Shown here: positions 23,641 through 33,144 of the stretch, piece by piece | How the letters are laid out: each line of letters opens with the position of its first letter | Position numbering within the stretch: the stretch's first letter is position 1 | Assembly (NCBI GenBank): GCA_029211145.1 | Contig: JARGEQ010000047.1 | Coordinates: 25,120 to 89,119 of the forward strand | Direction: 5' to 3' | Origin: Marinimicrococcus flavescens | Lineage (GTDB): Bacteria; Pseudomonadota; Alphaproteobacteria; Geminicoccales; Geminicoccaceae | Length of the DNA: 64,000 nt | Notes under the pieces: model-generated | Seen by the model: only the letters and a program-made list of their open reading frames with translations | Told to the model about the DNA's origin: nothing | Database searches by the model: none | Translations under genes and position numbers: made by a program

Positions 23641-25434
23641 ATGTTGACCCCGACACCGACGGCCAACGAGACCCTGCCTTTCCGCACGGCGGACTTCGCG
23701 ACGCTGGCGGAGGGCCTCGACTATGCCGCGCGGGGTGCCACCGGCGTCAACTTCTTCTCCGCCCGCGGCGAGATCGCGACCGCCCTGCCCTATGCCGAGC
23801 TGCGCCTGCGCGCCCTCGAGCTGGCCGCACGCCTGCCGTCCGCCGGCCTCGCGCGCGGCGACCGGGTGGGCATCATTGCCGAGACCACGCCCGAGTTCCT
23901 GATCGCCTTCTTCGCCTGCCAGTATGGCGGCCTGGTTCCGGTGCCGCTGCCGCTGTGCATCAATTTCGGCGGCCGCGACGCCTATGTGGAGCGCCTGCGC
24001 GGCATGCTGCAGAGTGCCCGGGCGCGCGCCGCGATCGGCCCCGCGGAGCTGGCCGGCCAGCTCCAGCAGGCGGCCATCGGCACGCTGGCGAGCTTCGTCG
24101 GCACCCACGAGGAGCTGGCGGCCCTGCCGGCGGCGCGTCCCTTCGAGGCGCTCGGCGCCGGCGAGCCCTGCTACATCCAGTATTCCTCGGGTAGCACCAG
24201 CTTTCCGCGCGGCGTGCTGGTGACCCAGGAGGCGATCACCGCCAACGCGCGGGCCATCGCCGAGCACGGTCTGGCGCTGCGGCCCGGCGACCGCTGCACC
24301 TCCTGGCTGCCGCTCTACCACGACATGGGCCTGGTGGGCTGCTGCCTGACCCCCGCGCTGACCCAGATCTCGGTGGACTACATCGCCACCACGAGCTTCG
24401 CGCGCCGGCCGATGGTGTGGCTCAAGGTGCTCTCCGAGCAGAAGGGCACCATCTCCTTCAGCCCCACCTTCGGCTTCGAGCTGTGCGCGCGGCGTGCGGC
24501 CAACGGCCTTGCCGAGAGCTTCGATCTGAGCGCCTGGCGGGTGGCTGGCATCGGCGGCGAGATGATCCGCCCCAAGGCTCTCGACGAGTTCGCCCGCACC
24601 TTCGCCGCCAGCGGCTTCGACGCCAGCGCCTACCTGCCCAGCTACGGCCTCGCCGAGGCGACCCTGGCGGTGAGCTTCAGCCGTCTCGAGACCGGCGTTA
24701 AGGTCGACTGCATCGATCTGGGCGAGGATTTCGAGCGCCGTCGGCTGGCCCGCCCGGTCCGTCCCGACCAGGCCCATGGCCGGCGCACCCGCGCCTTCGT
24801 GGTGTGCGGCAAGCCGATGCCCGGCTACCGGATCGAGGTCCGCGACGATCTCGGCCGGCCCCTGCCCGAGCGCAATGTCGGCCGGGTCTGCATCCAGGGC
24901 CCGAGCCTGATGACCGGCTATTTCCGCAATCCGGAGGCGAGCCGCGCGGTGCTGCTGGCCGACGGCTGGCTCGACTCCGGCGACATGGGCTACATGGTCG
25001 ATGGAGAGCTGGTGATCACCGGCCGCAGCAAGGACCTCATCATCCTCAACGGCCGCAATATCTGGCCGCAGGACATTGAGTGGGCGGTCGAGAAGGTCGA
25101 GGGCGTGCGGGCCGGCGACGTCGCTGCCTTCGCGGTGACCGGCGAGGACGACCAGGAGCAGCTGGTGACGGTGGTGCAGTGCCGCCTGGGCGACGGTGCC
25201 GCCCAGGAGAAGCTGCGCCGCGAGGTCCATGCCACGGTGCAGCGGCTGGCCGGTGCCGACAGCGAGGTGCTGCTGGTGCCGCCCCGCTCGCTCACCTTCA
25301 CCACCTCCGGCAAGCTCAGCCGGGCGGCCGCCAAGGCCAGCTTCCTCGAAGGCGCGCTGCGCGACCTCGATGAGCTGCCGACAGTCCTCGAGCCGCTGCG
25401 CCGCGAGGCGCGTCCGCTCGCCGTCGCAAGCTGA
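23641..25434 (+). CDS. Fatty acyl-AMP ligase for sphingolipid synthesis (AcsR-like)
   Basis: A 597-residue adenylate-forming enzyme of the fatty acyl-AMP ligase type. The P-loop-like A3 motif starts at Y178 (IQYSSGSTSFPRG), followed by LPLYHDMGLVG, SYGLAEATL and SGDMGYMVDGELVITGRSKDLIILNGRN. It should activate a fatty acid and load it on the acyl carrier protein encoded two genes downstream. Start: ATG at 23641 after CGAGG; the open frame extends upstream without similarity. In Caulobacter the equivalent gene sits with spt, acp and a reductase in the ceramide locus, as here. Confidence 0.88.
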   Translation: MLTPTPTANETLPFRTADFATLAEGLDYAARGATGVNFFSARGEIATALPYAELRLRALELAARLPSAGLARGDRVGIIAETTPEFLIAFFACQYGGLVPVPLPLCINFGGRDAYVERLRGMLQSARARAAIGPAELAGQLQQAAIGTLASFVGTHEELAALPAARPFEALGAGEPCYIQYSSGSTSFPRGVLVTQEAITANARAIAEHGLALRPGDRCTSWLPLYHDMGLVGCCLTPALTQISVDYIATTSFARRPMVWLKVLSEQKGTISFSPTFGFELCARRAANGLAESFDLSAWRVAGIGGEMIRPKALDEFARTFAASGFDASAYLPSYGLAEATLAVSFSRLETGVKVDCIDLGEDFERRRLARPVRPDQAHGRRTRAFVVCGKPMPGYRIEVRDDLGRPLPERNVGRVCIQGPSLMTGYFRNPEASRAVLLADGWLDSGDMGYMVDGELVITGRSKDLIILNGRNIWPQDIEWAVEKVEGVRAGDVAAFAVTGEDDQEQLVTVVQCRLGDGAAQEKLRREVHATVQRLAGADSEVLLVPPRSLTFTTSGKLSRAAAKASFLEGALRDLDELPTVLEPLRREARPLAVAS

Positions 25435-25466
25435 GCCGCGCCGCTGCCGCAACGAGAGGATCTGCG

Positions 25467-26405
25467 ATGACGGGGCTCGTGGCGCTCACGGGCGCCACCG
25501 GCTTCATCGGCCGGCACGCCGCCCGCGAGCTCGTCGGACGGGGCTGGCAGGTGCGCGCCCTGCTGCGCCGCGACGACCCGGAGCTGGCGACGCTCGGCGT
25601 CGAGGCCGTGCCGGGTGATCTCGGCGACGCCGATGCCATAGGACGGCTGGTCGACGGTGCCGATTGGGTGGTGCACGGCGCCGGCGCGGTCAGCGCTCCC
25701 AGCGATGCCGACTTCATGCGCGTCAACATGATGGGGACCCGCACGGTGGCCGAGGCCGCCGCCTCGTTGCCCCGTCCGCCGCGCTTCCTCCTGCTCTCCT
25801 CGCTGGCCGCCCGCCATCCCTCGCTCTCGCCCTATGCCCGCAGCAAGCGGCGGGCCGAGCTGGAGGTGGAGGGCCGCGCCGACGCGCTGCGCCCGCTCGT
25901 GGTGCGCCCGCCGGCGGTCTACGGGCCGGGCGATCGCGGCACCCTGCCGATCATGGCCCAGCTCGCCCGTGGCCTGCTCGTGGCGCCGCGCGGCCAGACG
26001 CATCGCTTCTCGCTGATCTACGGCCCCGATCTCGCGGTGTTGCTGGCAACGCTCGTGGAGAGCACGCCAGAGCGGGCCGCCGCCATCGAGCCCGACGACG
26101 CGGCGCCAGAGGGCTATGGCTGGGCGCAGCTGGCGGCGCTCGCCAGCGCCCGGCTCGACCGGCCGGTGCGGCTGGTGGGCCTCCCCAGAGGCGCGCTGGC
26201 CGCACCCGCCATGCTCCTCGAGGCCTTCGGACGCTGGACCGGCAAGCCGCCCATGCTCTCGCGCGGCAAGCTCGCCGAGCTCTACCACGAGAGCTGGCTC
26301 GTCGACCGTGCGACCACGCAGGGGCTGGACTGGAGGCCCGCGATAGGCTTCTCCGAGGGCCTCGCGCAGACGCTCGCATGGTACAAGGAAGCCGGCTGGC
26401 TCTGA
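25467..26405 (+). CDS. NAD(P)-dependent epimerase/dehydratase-family reductase (CerR-like)
   Basis: A 312-residue extended short-chain dehydrogenase. The nucleotide motif GATGFIG is at residues 9-15 and the catalytic pair is Y123 and K127 (PYARSKRRAE). In Caulobacter a protein of this family acts as ceramide reductase in bacterial sphingolipid synthesis, working on the 3-keto group after acylation. The position between the acyl-AMP ligase and the acyl carrier protein supports this role. Confidence 0.85.
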   Translation: MTGLVALTGATGFIGRHAARELVGRGWQVRALLRRDDPELATLGVEAVPGDLGDADAIGRLVDGADWVVHGAGAVSAPSDADFMRVNMMGTRTVAEAAASLPRPPRFLLLSSLAARHPSLSPYARSKRRAELEVEGRADALRPLVVRPPAVYGPGDRGTLPIMAQLARGLLVAPRGQTHRFSLIYGPDLAVLLATLVESTPERAAAIEPDDAAPEGYGWAQLAALASARLDRPVRLVGLPRGALAAPAMLLEAFGRWTGKPPMLSRGKLAELYHESWLVDRATTQGLDWRPAIGFSEGLAQTLAWYKEAGWL

Positions 26406-26442
26406 GCGCCCGAGGCCGGATGTTTTGCTCCTGGAGACCCCG

Positions 26443-26694
26443 ATGACGACCACGGACGACACCATATTCCGCGAGATCTGCGGCCTGGTCGCCCGTTTCG
26501 CGCCAGCTGGCGTGCAGCTGCGCCCGGAGACCGAGCTGGCCTCCGATCTCAACGTCGACAGCGTGGCCGCCATGGATCTGGTGATGGAGATCGAGGACAA
26601 GTACGAGATCGACATCCCGATCAACCAGCTCGCCGATATGAGGAGCCTGGGCGATCTGGTAGAGCTCGTGCGCCAGCAGCTGAAGGATCGCTGA
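26443..26694 (+). CDS. Dedicated acyl carrier protein (AcpR-like)
   Basis: An 83-residue acyl carrier protein. S40 in the DLNVDSVAAMD motif is the phosphopantetheine site and the following helix II (VMEIEDKYEIDIP) is acidic as expected. CTGGAG lies upstream of the ATG at 26443. Its place between the reductase and the serine palmitoyltransferase indicates a carrier dedicated to delivering acyl chains to sphingoid-base synthesis. Confidence 0.93.
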   Translation: MTTTDDTIFREICGLVARFAPAGVQLRPETELASDLNVDSVAAMDLVMEIEDKYEIDIPINQLADMRSLGDLVELVRQQLKDR

Positions 26695-26698
26695 GCGC

Positions 26699-27892
26699 AT
26701 GGACATTTTCGACAAGTACGCGCAGATCGCGGGCCGCCACGACAAGGTCCTCGAGCTCGGCACCGACCCCTTCGGCGTGCGCCTCGACGAGATCCTCTCG
26801 GCCACCGAGGCGCGGGTCGACGGCCGCCACACCATCCTGGTCGGCACCAACAACTATCTGGGCCTGACCTTCGACGAGGGCGCCATCGAGGCTGCCGTCG
26901 AGGCGGTGCGGACCCAGGGCACCGGCACCACCGGCTCGCGGATCGCCAACGGCACCTACGCGCTGCACCGCCAGCTCGAGGAGGAGTTCGCGCAGTTCCT
27001 GGGCCGCCGCTCCTGCATGGTGTTCACGACCGGTTACCAGGCCAATCTCGGCATGATCGTGGGCCTCGCCGGCCCGCGCGACGTCATCTATCTGGACGCC
27101 GACAGCCACGCCTCCATCTATGACGGCTGCCGCCTGTCGGGCGCCAAGGTGGTCCGCTTCCGCCACAACGATCCCGAGGATCTCGACCGCCGGCTGGCCC
27201 GCCAGCAGGAGGGCGAGGCAGCGCTGGTGATCGTCGAGGGGCTCTACTCGATGCTGGGCGACGTGGCGCCGATCGCCGAGTTCGCCGAGGTCAAGAAGAA
27301 GCACGGCGCCTGGCTGATGGTCGACGAGGCGCATTCCTTCGGCGTCTTCGGCGAGCGCGGCCGCGGCGTGGCCGAGGCCCAGGGGGTCGAGGAGGACGTC
27401 GATTTCGTCGTCGGCACCTTCTCCAAGAGCCTGGGCGGCATCGGCGGCTTCGGCGCCTCGAGCCATCCCCGCTTCGACGTGCTGCGCTACTGCTCGCGCC
27501 CCTACATGTTCACGGCCTCCCCCAACCCGGCGAGCATCGCCTCGGTGCGGGCGGCCCTGGCCCGGATCGATTGCGAGCCCGGCCTGCGCGGGCAGATCTG
27601 GGCCAACGCCCGCCAGCTCCACGAGGGTCTGGCCGGACTGGGCTTCGATCTGTGCTCGCCGATGAGCCCGGTGATCGCCGTCAAGATGCCCGACGAGGGC
27701 ACGGCGGTGTGGGCCTGGAACCGGCTCCTCGAGCTCGGCGTCTATGTCAACCTGGCGGTGCCGCCGGGCACCCCCAACGGCGTCTGCCTGCTGCGCTGCA
27801 GCGTCTCGGCGGCGCACCGCTCGCAGCAGATCGAGGAGGTGCTCGGCCGCTTCGGCCAGCTGGCGCAGGAGCTCGCGGCAGCCCGGGCCTGA
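26699..27892 (+). CDS. spt: Serine palmitoyltransferase (alpha-oxoamine synthase family)
   Basis: A 397-residue PLP enzyme condensing serine with an acyl thioester to give 3-ketosphinganine. Active-site residues: H137 (DSHASIYDG), D209 and H212 (VDEAHSFGVFG) and the PLP lysine K243 in TFSKSLGG. The N-terminus matches bacterial serine palmitoyltransferases (FDKYAQIAGRHDKVLELGTDPF at residues 4-25 region) better than KBL or BioF, and the acyl carrier gene lies only four bases upstream. It is the last gene of the rightward operon and converges with the leftward lipid genes after 13 bases. Confidence 0.92.
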   Translation: MDIFDKYAQIAGRHDKVLELGTDPFGVRLDEILSATEARVDGRHTILVGTNNYLGLTFDEGAIEAAVEAVRTQGTGTTGSRIANGTYALHRQLEEEFAQFLGRRSCMVFTTGYQANLGMIVGLAGPRDVIYLDADSHASIYDGCRLSGAKVVRFRHNDPEDLDRRLARQQEGEAALVIVEGLYSMLGDVAPIAEFAEVKKKHGAWLMVDEAHSFGVFGERGRGVAEAQGVEEDVDFVVGTFSKSLGGIGGFGASSHPRFDVLRYCSRPYMFTASPNPASIASVRAALARIDCEPGLRGQIWANARQLHEGLAGLGFDLCSPMSPVIAVKMPDEGTAVWAWNRLLELGVYVNLAVPPGTPNGVCLLRCSVSAAHRSQQIEEVLGRFGQLAQELAAARA

Positions 27893-27905
27893 GCCCGGCT
27901 ACGCC

Positions 27906-28814
27906 TCAGCGGAACGCGCCCAGCCGGCGGTATTTCCAGAAGAGCACCGGTGCCGCCAGCACCGGATGCCGGCGCTGCCAGGGGGTGAGCTCCATCCTCA
28001 CCCCCGAATGGCGCTCGACCTTCCAGACCAGATAGTCGGCGCCGCCCTGGAAGGTGAAGGCCGCCTTCACCAGCCGCGCCACCGACCAGAGCTTGCCCTG
28101 CCTCTGCCGCCGCCGCCAGCGCGCCCGGCAGGCCTCGCGATCTCCCTTGCCCGGTGCCGGCAGCGCCGCCAGCACGAGCCGCCCCAGACGCTCCCAGCGC
28201 TCGGGCGCGTGATCGAACAGCTCGTGCCCCTTGCCCGCCGGCTCCGAGCGCAGCTCGGTGGCGTAGGTCTGCGCCAGCGCCTCGACCCATAGATCACGCG
28301 CCGTGGGCGCGGCGCCGAGCAGCGGCCGTGCCGCCGCGGCCATGCTCGCCACCGCCTGCGCCAGGGCGCGCCGCACCGTGGCCGCCACGGCCGGATCGCG
28401 CGCCCAGAGAATGCCGGTGGGCTGGGCGAATCGGGCCCAGAAATAGGGATTGTCGGTCTCCGGGCCGACGAGGCGGGAAAGCTGCTCCAGGCTCACCAGC
28501 GCGTACTTGGCCCGTACCGTGCGGCCCTCGAAGACCGTCTCGACATAGTAGACGTTGGGCGGCACGAGGCGGTTGAGCAGCCGCGGCAGGAACCAGCGGT
28601 GCACCTGGCCATAGCCCTCGGCAAGCAGATAGAGGTCGACGAGCTTGCCCTCGTCCTCGCCGCTGCGCAGGCACGAGCCGTAGAACAGGACCGCGACCAC
28701 GCCCCCGCCCCAGTGCCGGCGGGCGGCATCGGCCACGGCATGGACGGACGGGGCGGCCCGCCGCTCCGTCTCCGGCGCCAGGACCGCCTCGATCTGCTCG
28801 AGCAGTGTGGCCAT
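27906..28814 (-). CDS. Nucleotidyltransferase-like protein of the sphingolipid locus
   Basis: A 302-residue protein. Residues 40-66 (FYGSCLRSGEDEGKLVDLYLL) resemble the GS...D core of the nucleotidyltransferase fold, with a single clear acidic residue D60 where two are usual. The C-terminal half is basic (WRRRQRQGKLWSVARLVKAAFTF) and may bind membrane or nucleotide. It sits between spt and a lipid kinase, the same position as a gene required for ceramide phosphoglycerate formation in Caulobacter; equivalence is inferred from order, not shown. It starts one base after the kinase stop on this strand's opposite side, so the two are co-transcribed. Confidence 0.65.
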   Translation of the reverse strand: MATLLEQIEAVLAPETERRAAPSVHAVADAARRHWGGGVVAVLFYGSCLRSGEDEGKLVDLYLLAEGYGQVHRWFLPRLLNRLVPPNVYYVETVFEGRTVRAKYALVSLEQLSRLVGPETDNPYFWARFAQPTGILWARDPAVAATVRRALAQAVASMAAAARPLLGAAPTARDLWVEALAQTYATELRSEPAGKGHELFDHAPERWERLGRLVLAALPAPGKGDREACRARWRRRQRQGKLWSVARLVKAAFTFQGGADYLVWKVERHSGVRMELTPWQRRHPVLAAPVLFWKYRRLGAFR

Positions 28815-28815
28815 C

Positions 28816-29784
28816 TCAGAGCCGCACGAAGCGGACGCCCTGGGGTGCGGTGATCACCAGCGGGGCGTCGGCGCGGGCCTGGAAGAACTGGCCGTCGATG
28901 GTGAAGGGCAGGCCCATGTCGAGCTCGACGCGGTGCGCCCCGCGGCTGAAATAGCCCTCCGGCAGGCGCTCGCGGTTGCTTCCGTAGAGCACCTGGCGGG
29001 CCGAGCGCACGAGGCGCTGCGGCGGGTGGGCGATGCTGGTGAAGCGCACCGGGCCCAGCTCCTCGCGCCAGTAGGGGCGCGAGCGCACCACGAGACGGTC
29101 GAGGGTGGTGGCCAGGACCAGGAGCTGCCGGCCGCGCCGCTCCTGGCCATCGAGGCGCATGCCGACCTCCTCGCCCTCCAGCATCCCCGCGGGCTTGCGG
29201 CCGATGGCCCAGTTGCCCAGCAGGTGCAGCAGCGTCACGAGGTTGGCGAGCTCGCCCTTGAGGCCGCGCGTGTGGACCTCGCCCTTGCACAGATGGATGG
29301 CGTCGTAGATCCCGGCAGCGCCGAAGAACATGCCCCACTGCGGCTGCGCATCGGCGATGTTGTCGATCCTCAGGACCCGGCGGGTCACCAGATGCTCCGC
29401 CAGCCGACGCTCGCGCACGAGGCCCTGGAGGCGGCGCACCATGGCCGGGTCGCGGCGCCGCAGGCCGCAATCGTTGGCGGTCATGTTGGCCATGCCGCGC
29501 GGCAGGATCGCCACCGGCGGCAGCTCGGCGAAGGGCCGGCGCTCGAGCAGCTCGGTGAGCACCCCCTGCACGGTACCGTCGCCGCCATTGACCACCAGGA
29601 GGCCGATCTCGCGCTGCGCCAGCTCGTCCAGAAGCTCGGCCAGCGAGGTGCCGTGCTCGAAGTCGAGCTGCACCACCTCGGGCCCGCCGCCGAACGCGCC
29701 CCTGAGCTCGCCCAGCGTCTCCTTGTTGCGGGTGCTGCGGGCGTTGTGGATCACCCCGACGCGCAGCGCGGCTCCGGCATTCAT
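28816..29784 (-). CDS. Diacylglycerol-kinase-fold lipid kinase, probable ceramide kinase
   Basis: A 322-residue protein of the DAGK/sphingosine kinase catalytic family: VIHNARSTRN near residue 11, the ATP motif GGDG at 67-70 (VVNGGDGTVQGVL), and PRGMANMTANDCG at about 95-107. The context next to spt and the GNAT ceramide synthase candidate points to a ceramide kinase of the CpgB kind, which makes ceramide 1-phosphate. The ATG at 29784 overlaps the stop of the LptG-like gene by four bases. Confidence 0.82.
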   Translation of the reverse strand: MNAGAALRVGVIHNARSTRNKETLGELRGAFGGGPEVVQLDFEHGTSLAELLDELAQREIGLLVVNGGDGTVQGVLTELLERRPFAELPPVAILPRGMANMTANDCGLRRRDPAMVRRLQGLVRERRLAEHLVTRRVLRIDNIADAQPQWGMFFGAAGIYDAIHLCKGEVHTRGLKGELANLVTLLHLLGNWAIGRKPAGMLEGEEVGMRLDGQERRGRQLLVLATTLDRLVVRSRPYWREELGPVRFTSIAHPPQRLVRSARQVLYGSNRERLPEGYFSRGAHRVELDMGLPFTIDGQFFQARADAPLVITAPQGVRFVRL

Positions 29785-30878
29785 GCCCGCACCTCCGCAG
29801 CGGCGGAGACCGCCCGCCGCTCGTGGATGCCGGCCAGCAGCAGGACCACCAGGATCAGCCCGAGCGGCGCCAGCCAGGCGCCCAGCTCCGACTGCACCAG
29901 CCCGACCTCGCCCAGGGCCAGCAGCACGCCGTTGAAGATCAGGTAGACGAAGCCCAGGCCCAGCCCCTTGGCGAACATCGGCAGGCTCATGCCCAGCCGG
30001 CTGAAGCGGCGCGGCAGGGCGAAGGGCAGCAGCGCCAGCGCGCACAGGCCCAGCGAGCTGGCTATCCGCGAATGAAGCACCGTGCGGTGGCCCTCGTCCG
30101 GGGCGATGCCGAAGCCCTGGTTGCGGACCACGTCGACGAGCTCGGCCAGCCGCAGCTCGCGCGGCATCTTCGACATGAGGGCCACCTTGGCGAGGTCGAT
30201 GCGGATCGGCCAGGACAGGCTGGCGAGCTGCTCGGCCGGCTGCGCGCCGACCGGGCGGCGCACCACCTCGTGGAGCAGGAGGCCGTCCTCCATTTGCTCG
30301 GCGCGCGCCGCCTGGATCTGCGCCAGGAGGAGCCCGTCCTCGTCGCGGTCGAGGATCAGAAGATCCTCGAGCCGGCCTTCCGCGGCCGCGTCGGCCGGCA
30401 GCCGGATGGCATCCTCTCCGCTGCGCACCCAGCGATACTCGCCGCCGGGCTGCATCATGTTCTTGAAATCGCCCACCCGCATCGCCCGCAGCTCGGGGAT
30501 CGTCGAGGGCACCGCGCGGTCGTCGATCAGGAACTTGCCCACGAGCAGCACCGCGCAGACCGGCCACAGGCAGAGCAGCAGGCCGCGGCGCGACAGGCCG
30601 GCGTTCCACATCACCACGAGCTCGCGATAGCGCAGCAGGTCCACCACGGTGAGCAGGCTCGCCACCAGGGTCACGATCGGCAGGAGCTCGGTGAGCAAGG
30701 TCGGCAGGCGCAGCGCCATGTAGCGGAGCAGCGGCATCACGACGCCATCGGAGCGCCGCAGCACCTTGCTGCTCACGTCGAGCATGTCGAACAGCAGCGC
30801 AAAGCCCGCCACCGCGAACAGCACCACGGCGAAGCGGACCAGGAACATCCGGCTCACATAGCGCGTGAAGTGCCTCAT
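29781..30878 (-). CDS. LptG-like permease of the YjgP/YjgQ family
   Basis: A 365-residue inner-membrane protein with three helices before and three after a periplasmic beta-jellyroll-type domain (roughly residues 105-270). The start region MRHFTRYVSRMFLVRFAVVLF and the conserved PTLLTELLPIVTLVASLLTVVDLLRYREL with WNAGLS match LptG/LptF. The start ATG at 30878 overlaps the upstream LptF-like stop by four bases. Because it is embedded in a sphingolipid operon, this pair is more likely to extract modified ceramides from the inner membrane than to be the housekeeping lipopolysaccharide exporter. Confidence 0.85.
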   Translation of the reverse strand: MRHFTRYVSRMFLVRFAVVLFAVAGFALLFDMLDVSSKVLRRSDGVVMPLLRYMALRLPTLLTELLPIVTLVASLLTVVDLLRYRELVVMWNAGLSRRGLLLCLWPVCAVLLVGKFLIDDRAVPSTIPELRAMRVGDFKNMMQPGGEYRWVRSGEDAIRLPADAAAEGRLEDLLILDRDEDGLLLAQIQAARAEQMEDGLLLHEVVRRPVGAQPAEQLASLSWPIRIDLAKVALMSKMPRELRLAELVDVVRNQGFGIAPDEGHRTVLHSRIASSLGLCALALLPFALPRRFSRLGMSLPMFAKGLGLGFVYLIFNGVLLALGEVGLVQSELGAWLAPLGLILVVLLLAGIHERRAVSAAAEVRA

Positions 30879-32080
30879 GAGCGGCCCAGCCGGATCGACA
30901 CCAGCCGCTCGAAGCGCTCGCCGGCCCGCTCGAGGAGATCGTCGAGCCAGCTCGTGCCGCTGCCGGCGGGCACCCGCGTGGTCTTGCTCCAGGTGAGCAG
31001 CAGGCCGATCAGCGCGAACAGGCCGAACGGCACCCACAAGGCCAGCCAGCTGGAGATCCGGCCATTGTCGGCGAGGCCCTCGCCGACCTGCAGGACCTGG
31101 TTGTAGGCCACCAGCAGCGCGATGCCGATCACCATGCCGTAGGAGCGGCGGGCGCGGCGCCGGGCGATGGCCAGTGGCAGCGCCACCAGCGGCAGGGTCA
31201 GGGCGGAGAGGATCCGCACGACGCGCCCGTGAAACTCCGATTCGATCTCGACATCGTCGATCCCCTCGACCGGCGTGGAGAGGCCGGCCCACAGCTCCGG
31301 CAGGGTGAGCTCGCGCTCGTCCTCGCCGCGCGGGCGGAAGGTGCCGGGCTGGTTGCCCTGGAGATCGCTGGTGAAGTTGCGAAAGCGCACCGTGGCTCCG
31401 CCTTCCGGCGCCTTCCCCGCCTCCCCCGTCTCCGGCACGAACTGCTGCACCCCGTCGCTGAGCTCCAGGGTCAGGGGCTCGTTGTTCTGCGGCGGCACCA
31501 CGCGGCCCTCCTGCGCGGTGATGGTGACCGACCGGCCGCCGCCGCGATCGTCATGGAGGAGCAGCCCCTCGAAGCTGCTGCGGTCCTCGCTCAGCCCCTC
31601 GACCGAGTAGGTGGTGCTGCCCAGGGTGACGAACAGCCGCTCGCGCAGGAGCGCCTGGAACGACACGTTGGAGAGGGTGAAGAGGGCAGCGCGGTAGGCG
31701 TAGCGGCTGAAGGGCTGGAGATAGCTCTGGGTGATCGCGGTGATCACGAGGAGCGCCAGCCCGACCTTGAGGAGCGGCTGGAGCAGCCGGTGCAGGCCCA
31801 GGCCCGAGGCCATCATGGCATCGAGCTCGCCGTCCCGCGACAGCCGGCCGAACACCACGAGGATGGCGATGAAGAAGGAGGCCGGCAGCGCCAGGCTCAT
31901 ATAGTGCGGGATCAGGTAGCCCAGCATCTCGACGATCACAACGAGGCTGCCGCGCCAGCCGACCACGATGTCGACCACGCGCAGCATGCGCTCGGCCAGC
32001 AGCGCTGCCAGCGCTATCAGCACGATCGCCAGCATGGGCCGAACGATCTGCCCGGTGATGTAGCGGTCGTAGATCTTCAT
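30875..32080 (-). CDS. LptF-like permease of the YjgP/YjgQ family
   Basis: A 401-residue inner-membrane protein with the LptF layout: MKIYDRYITGQIVRPML, helices 1-3 with LALPASFFIAILVVFGRLSRDGELDAMMASG, a periplasmic domain (about 140-285) and three C-terminal helices. A charged C-terminal tail (about 30 residues) follows the last helix. It is paired with the LptG-like gene. No LptB, LptC or LptA genes are linked, so the complex would need a shared ATPase. Confidence 0.85.
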   Translation of the reverse strand: MKIYDRYITGQIVRPMLAIVLIALAALLAERMLRVVDIVVGWRGSLVVIVEMLGYLIPHYMSLALPASFFIAILVVFGRLSRDGELDAMMASGLGLHRLLQPLLKVGLALLVITAITQSYLQPFSRYAYRAALFTLSNVSFQALLRERLFVTLGSTTYSVEGLSEDRSSFEGLLLHDDRGGGRSVTITAQEGRVVPPQNNEPLTLELSDGVQQFVPETGEAGKAPEGGATVRFRNFTSDLQGNQPGTFRPRGEDERELTLPELWAGLSTPVEGIDDVEIESEFHGRVVRILSALTLPLVALPLAIARRRARRSYGMVIGIALLVAYNQVLQVGEGLADNGRISSWLALWVPFGLFALIGLLLTWSKTTRVPAGSGTSWLDDLLERAGERFERLVSIRLGRS

Positions 32081-32183
32081 GCGAGCTGCCGCGCTTGGGC
32101 TCCGGGCGGCAGGAGTAGCGGCACGCGCGCCGCCGGTGCGAGGCCCGGAACCTGCGGTGCATAGAGCATCCACGCCGGCATGG

Positions 32184-33110
32184 CTAGCTCCACGGCTGCA
32201 ACGCGAGGCCCGCTCCGTCCTCGGCGATCCGCCCCCGCCGGGTCGAGCAGAAGGCGCCGGTCATGGCATCGAAGCGGCGGACCTCGAGCTCCATCCCGAC
32301 GACGCCGTCCTCCGGCCTGATCCCGTAGATGACGTAGCCGCCGCTCTTCTCGACCTCCTCCGACCACAGCGAGGCCGAGGGCGCGCCGACCACCGCGGCA
32401 GGCCCCTGCGCGCCGTCGAGCGTGCCGAAGTTGAAGACGTGCTCATGGCCGCACAGCACCAGCTCGGCACCCGTCTCGGCGATGGCGCGGCGGAAGTCGG
32501 GAGCGTCGATCAGCGCCTTGCGCCGGTGGCTCCACCCATAGACCGGCGGATGGTGCAGCATGACCACCCGAAAGAGCCCGTCGCGGCCGGCCTGCTCGAG
32601 GATGCCGCGTGCCGCCACGATCTGCTCGTGGCCGAGCTTGCCGGCGGCCCAGCCGGGCGGCGTGGGCACCGCGCTGGAGAGGGCCAGGACCAGCGTCCGG
32701 CCGACCCGCCGCGCATAGGGGAACGCCGGAAAGGGCGCGCCGCCGTCGCGCTGCATGTAGTCGCGCCAGTGCAGCCAGCCCTTGCCGCTCACTCCCGGTA
32801 CATAGGCGTCGTGGTTGCCCGGGATCACCGTCACCCGCTCCGGCGGGCCGAGCCGCTCGAGCCAGCGCGCCGCCTGCTCGAACTCGCCGGGCAGGGAGAT
32901 GTTCACCAGATCGCCGGTCAGGGCCACGTGATCGCAGCTTTGCGCGTGCAGGTCCTCGATCAGCGCGTCCAGCACCTCGAGCCGGTGGCGCTGGCGCCGG
33001 AAGCGCTGCCAGGAAACCCAGCCCATCACGCGCTTGCTCATGAGCTCGCGCGTGCGGATGGCCGGCAGCGGTCCGAGGTGGATGTCGGTGAGATGGGCGA
33101 GCCTGAGCAT
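32184..33110 (-). CDS. Calcineurin-like metallophosphoesterase
   Basis: A 308-residue metallophosphoesterase with all family motifs: D9 and H11 in LTDIHLG, GDLVN, PGNHDAY, LHHPPVYG and CGHEHVFNFG. The protein lacks a signal peptide. In the operon between the LptF-like and nucleotidyltransferase genes, it could trim a phospholipid or sphingolipid head-group precursor. About 100 bases without a gene separate it from the LptF-like start. Confidence 0.87.
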   Translation of the reverse strand: MLRLAHLTDIHLGPLPAIRTRELMSKRVMGWVSWQRFRRQRHRLEVLDALIEDLHAQSCDHVALTGDLVNISLPGEFEQAARWLERLGPPERVTVIPGNHDAYVPGVSGKGWLHWRDYMQRDGGAPFPAFPYARRVGRTLVLALSSAVPTPPGWAAGKLGHEQIVAARGILEQAGRDGLFRVVMLHHPPVYGWSHRRKALIDAPDFRRAIAETGAELVLCGHEHVFNFGTLDGAQGPAAVVGAPSASLWSEEVEKSGGYVIYGIRPEDGVVGMELEVRRFDAMTGAFCSTRRGRIAEDGAGLALQPWS

Positions 33111-33144
33111 GGCGACCGGCTTTAGCGCAGGAAAGGCAGCGACA

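Noticed and set aside
22936..25452. An 838-codon minus-strand frame opposite the acyl-AMP ligase
   Set aside because: Shadow frame with no domain; the opposite strand encodes all adenylation motifs in order.
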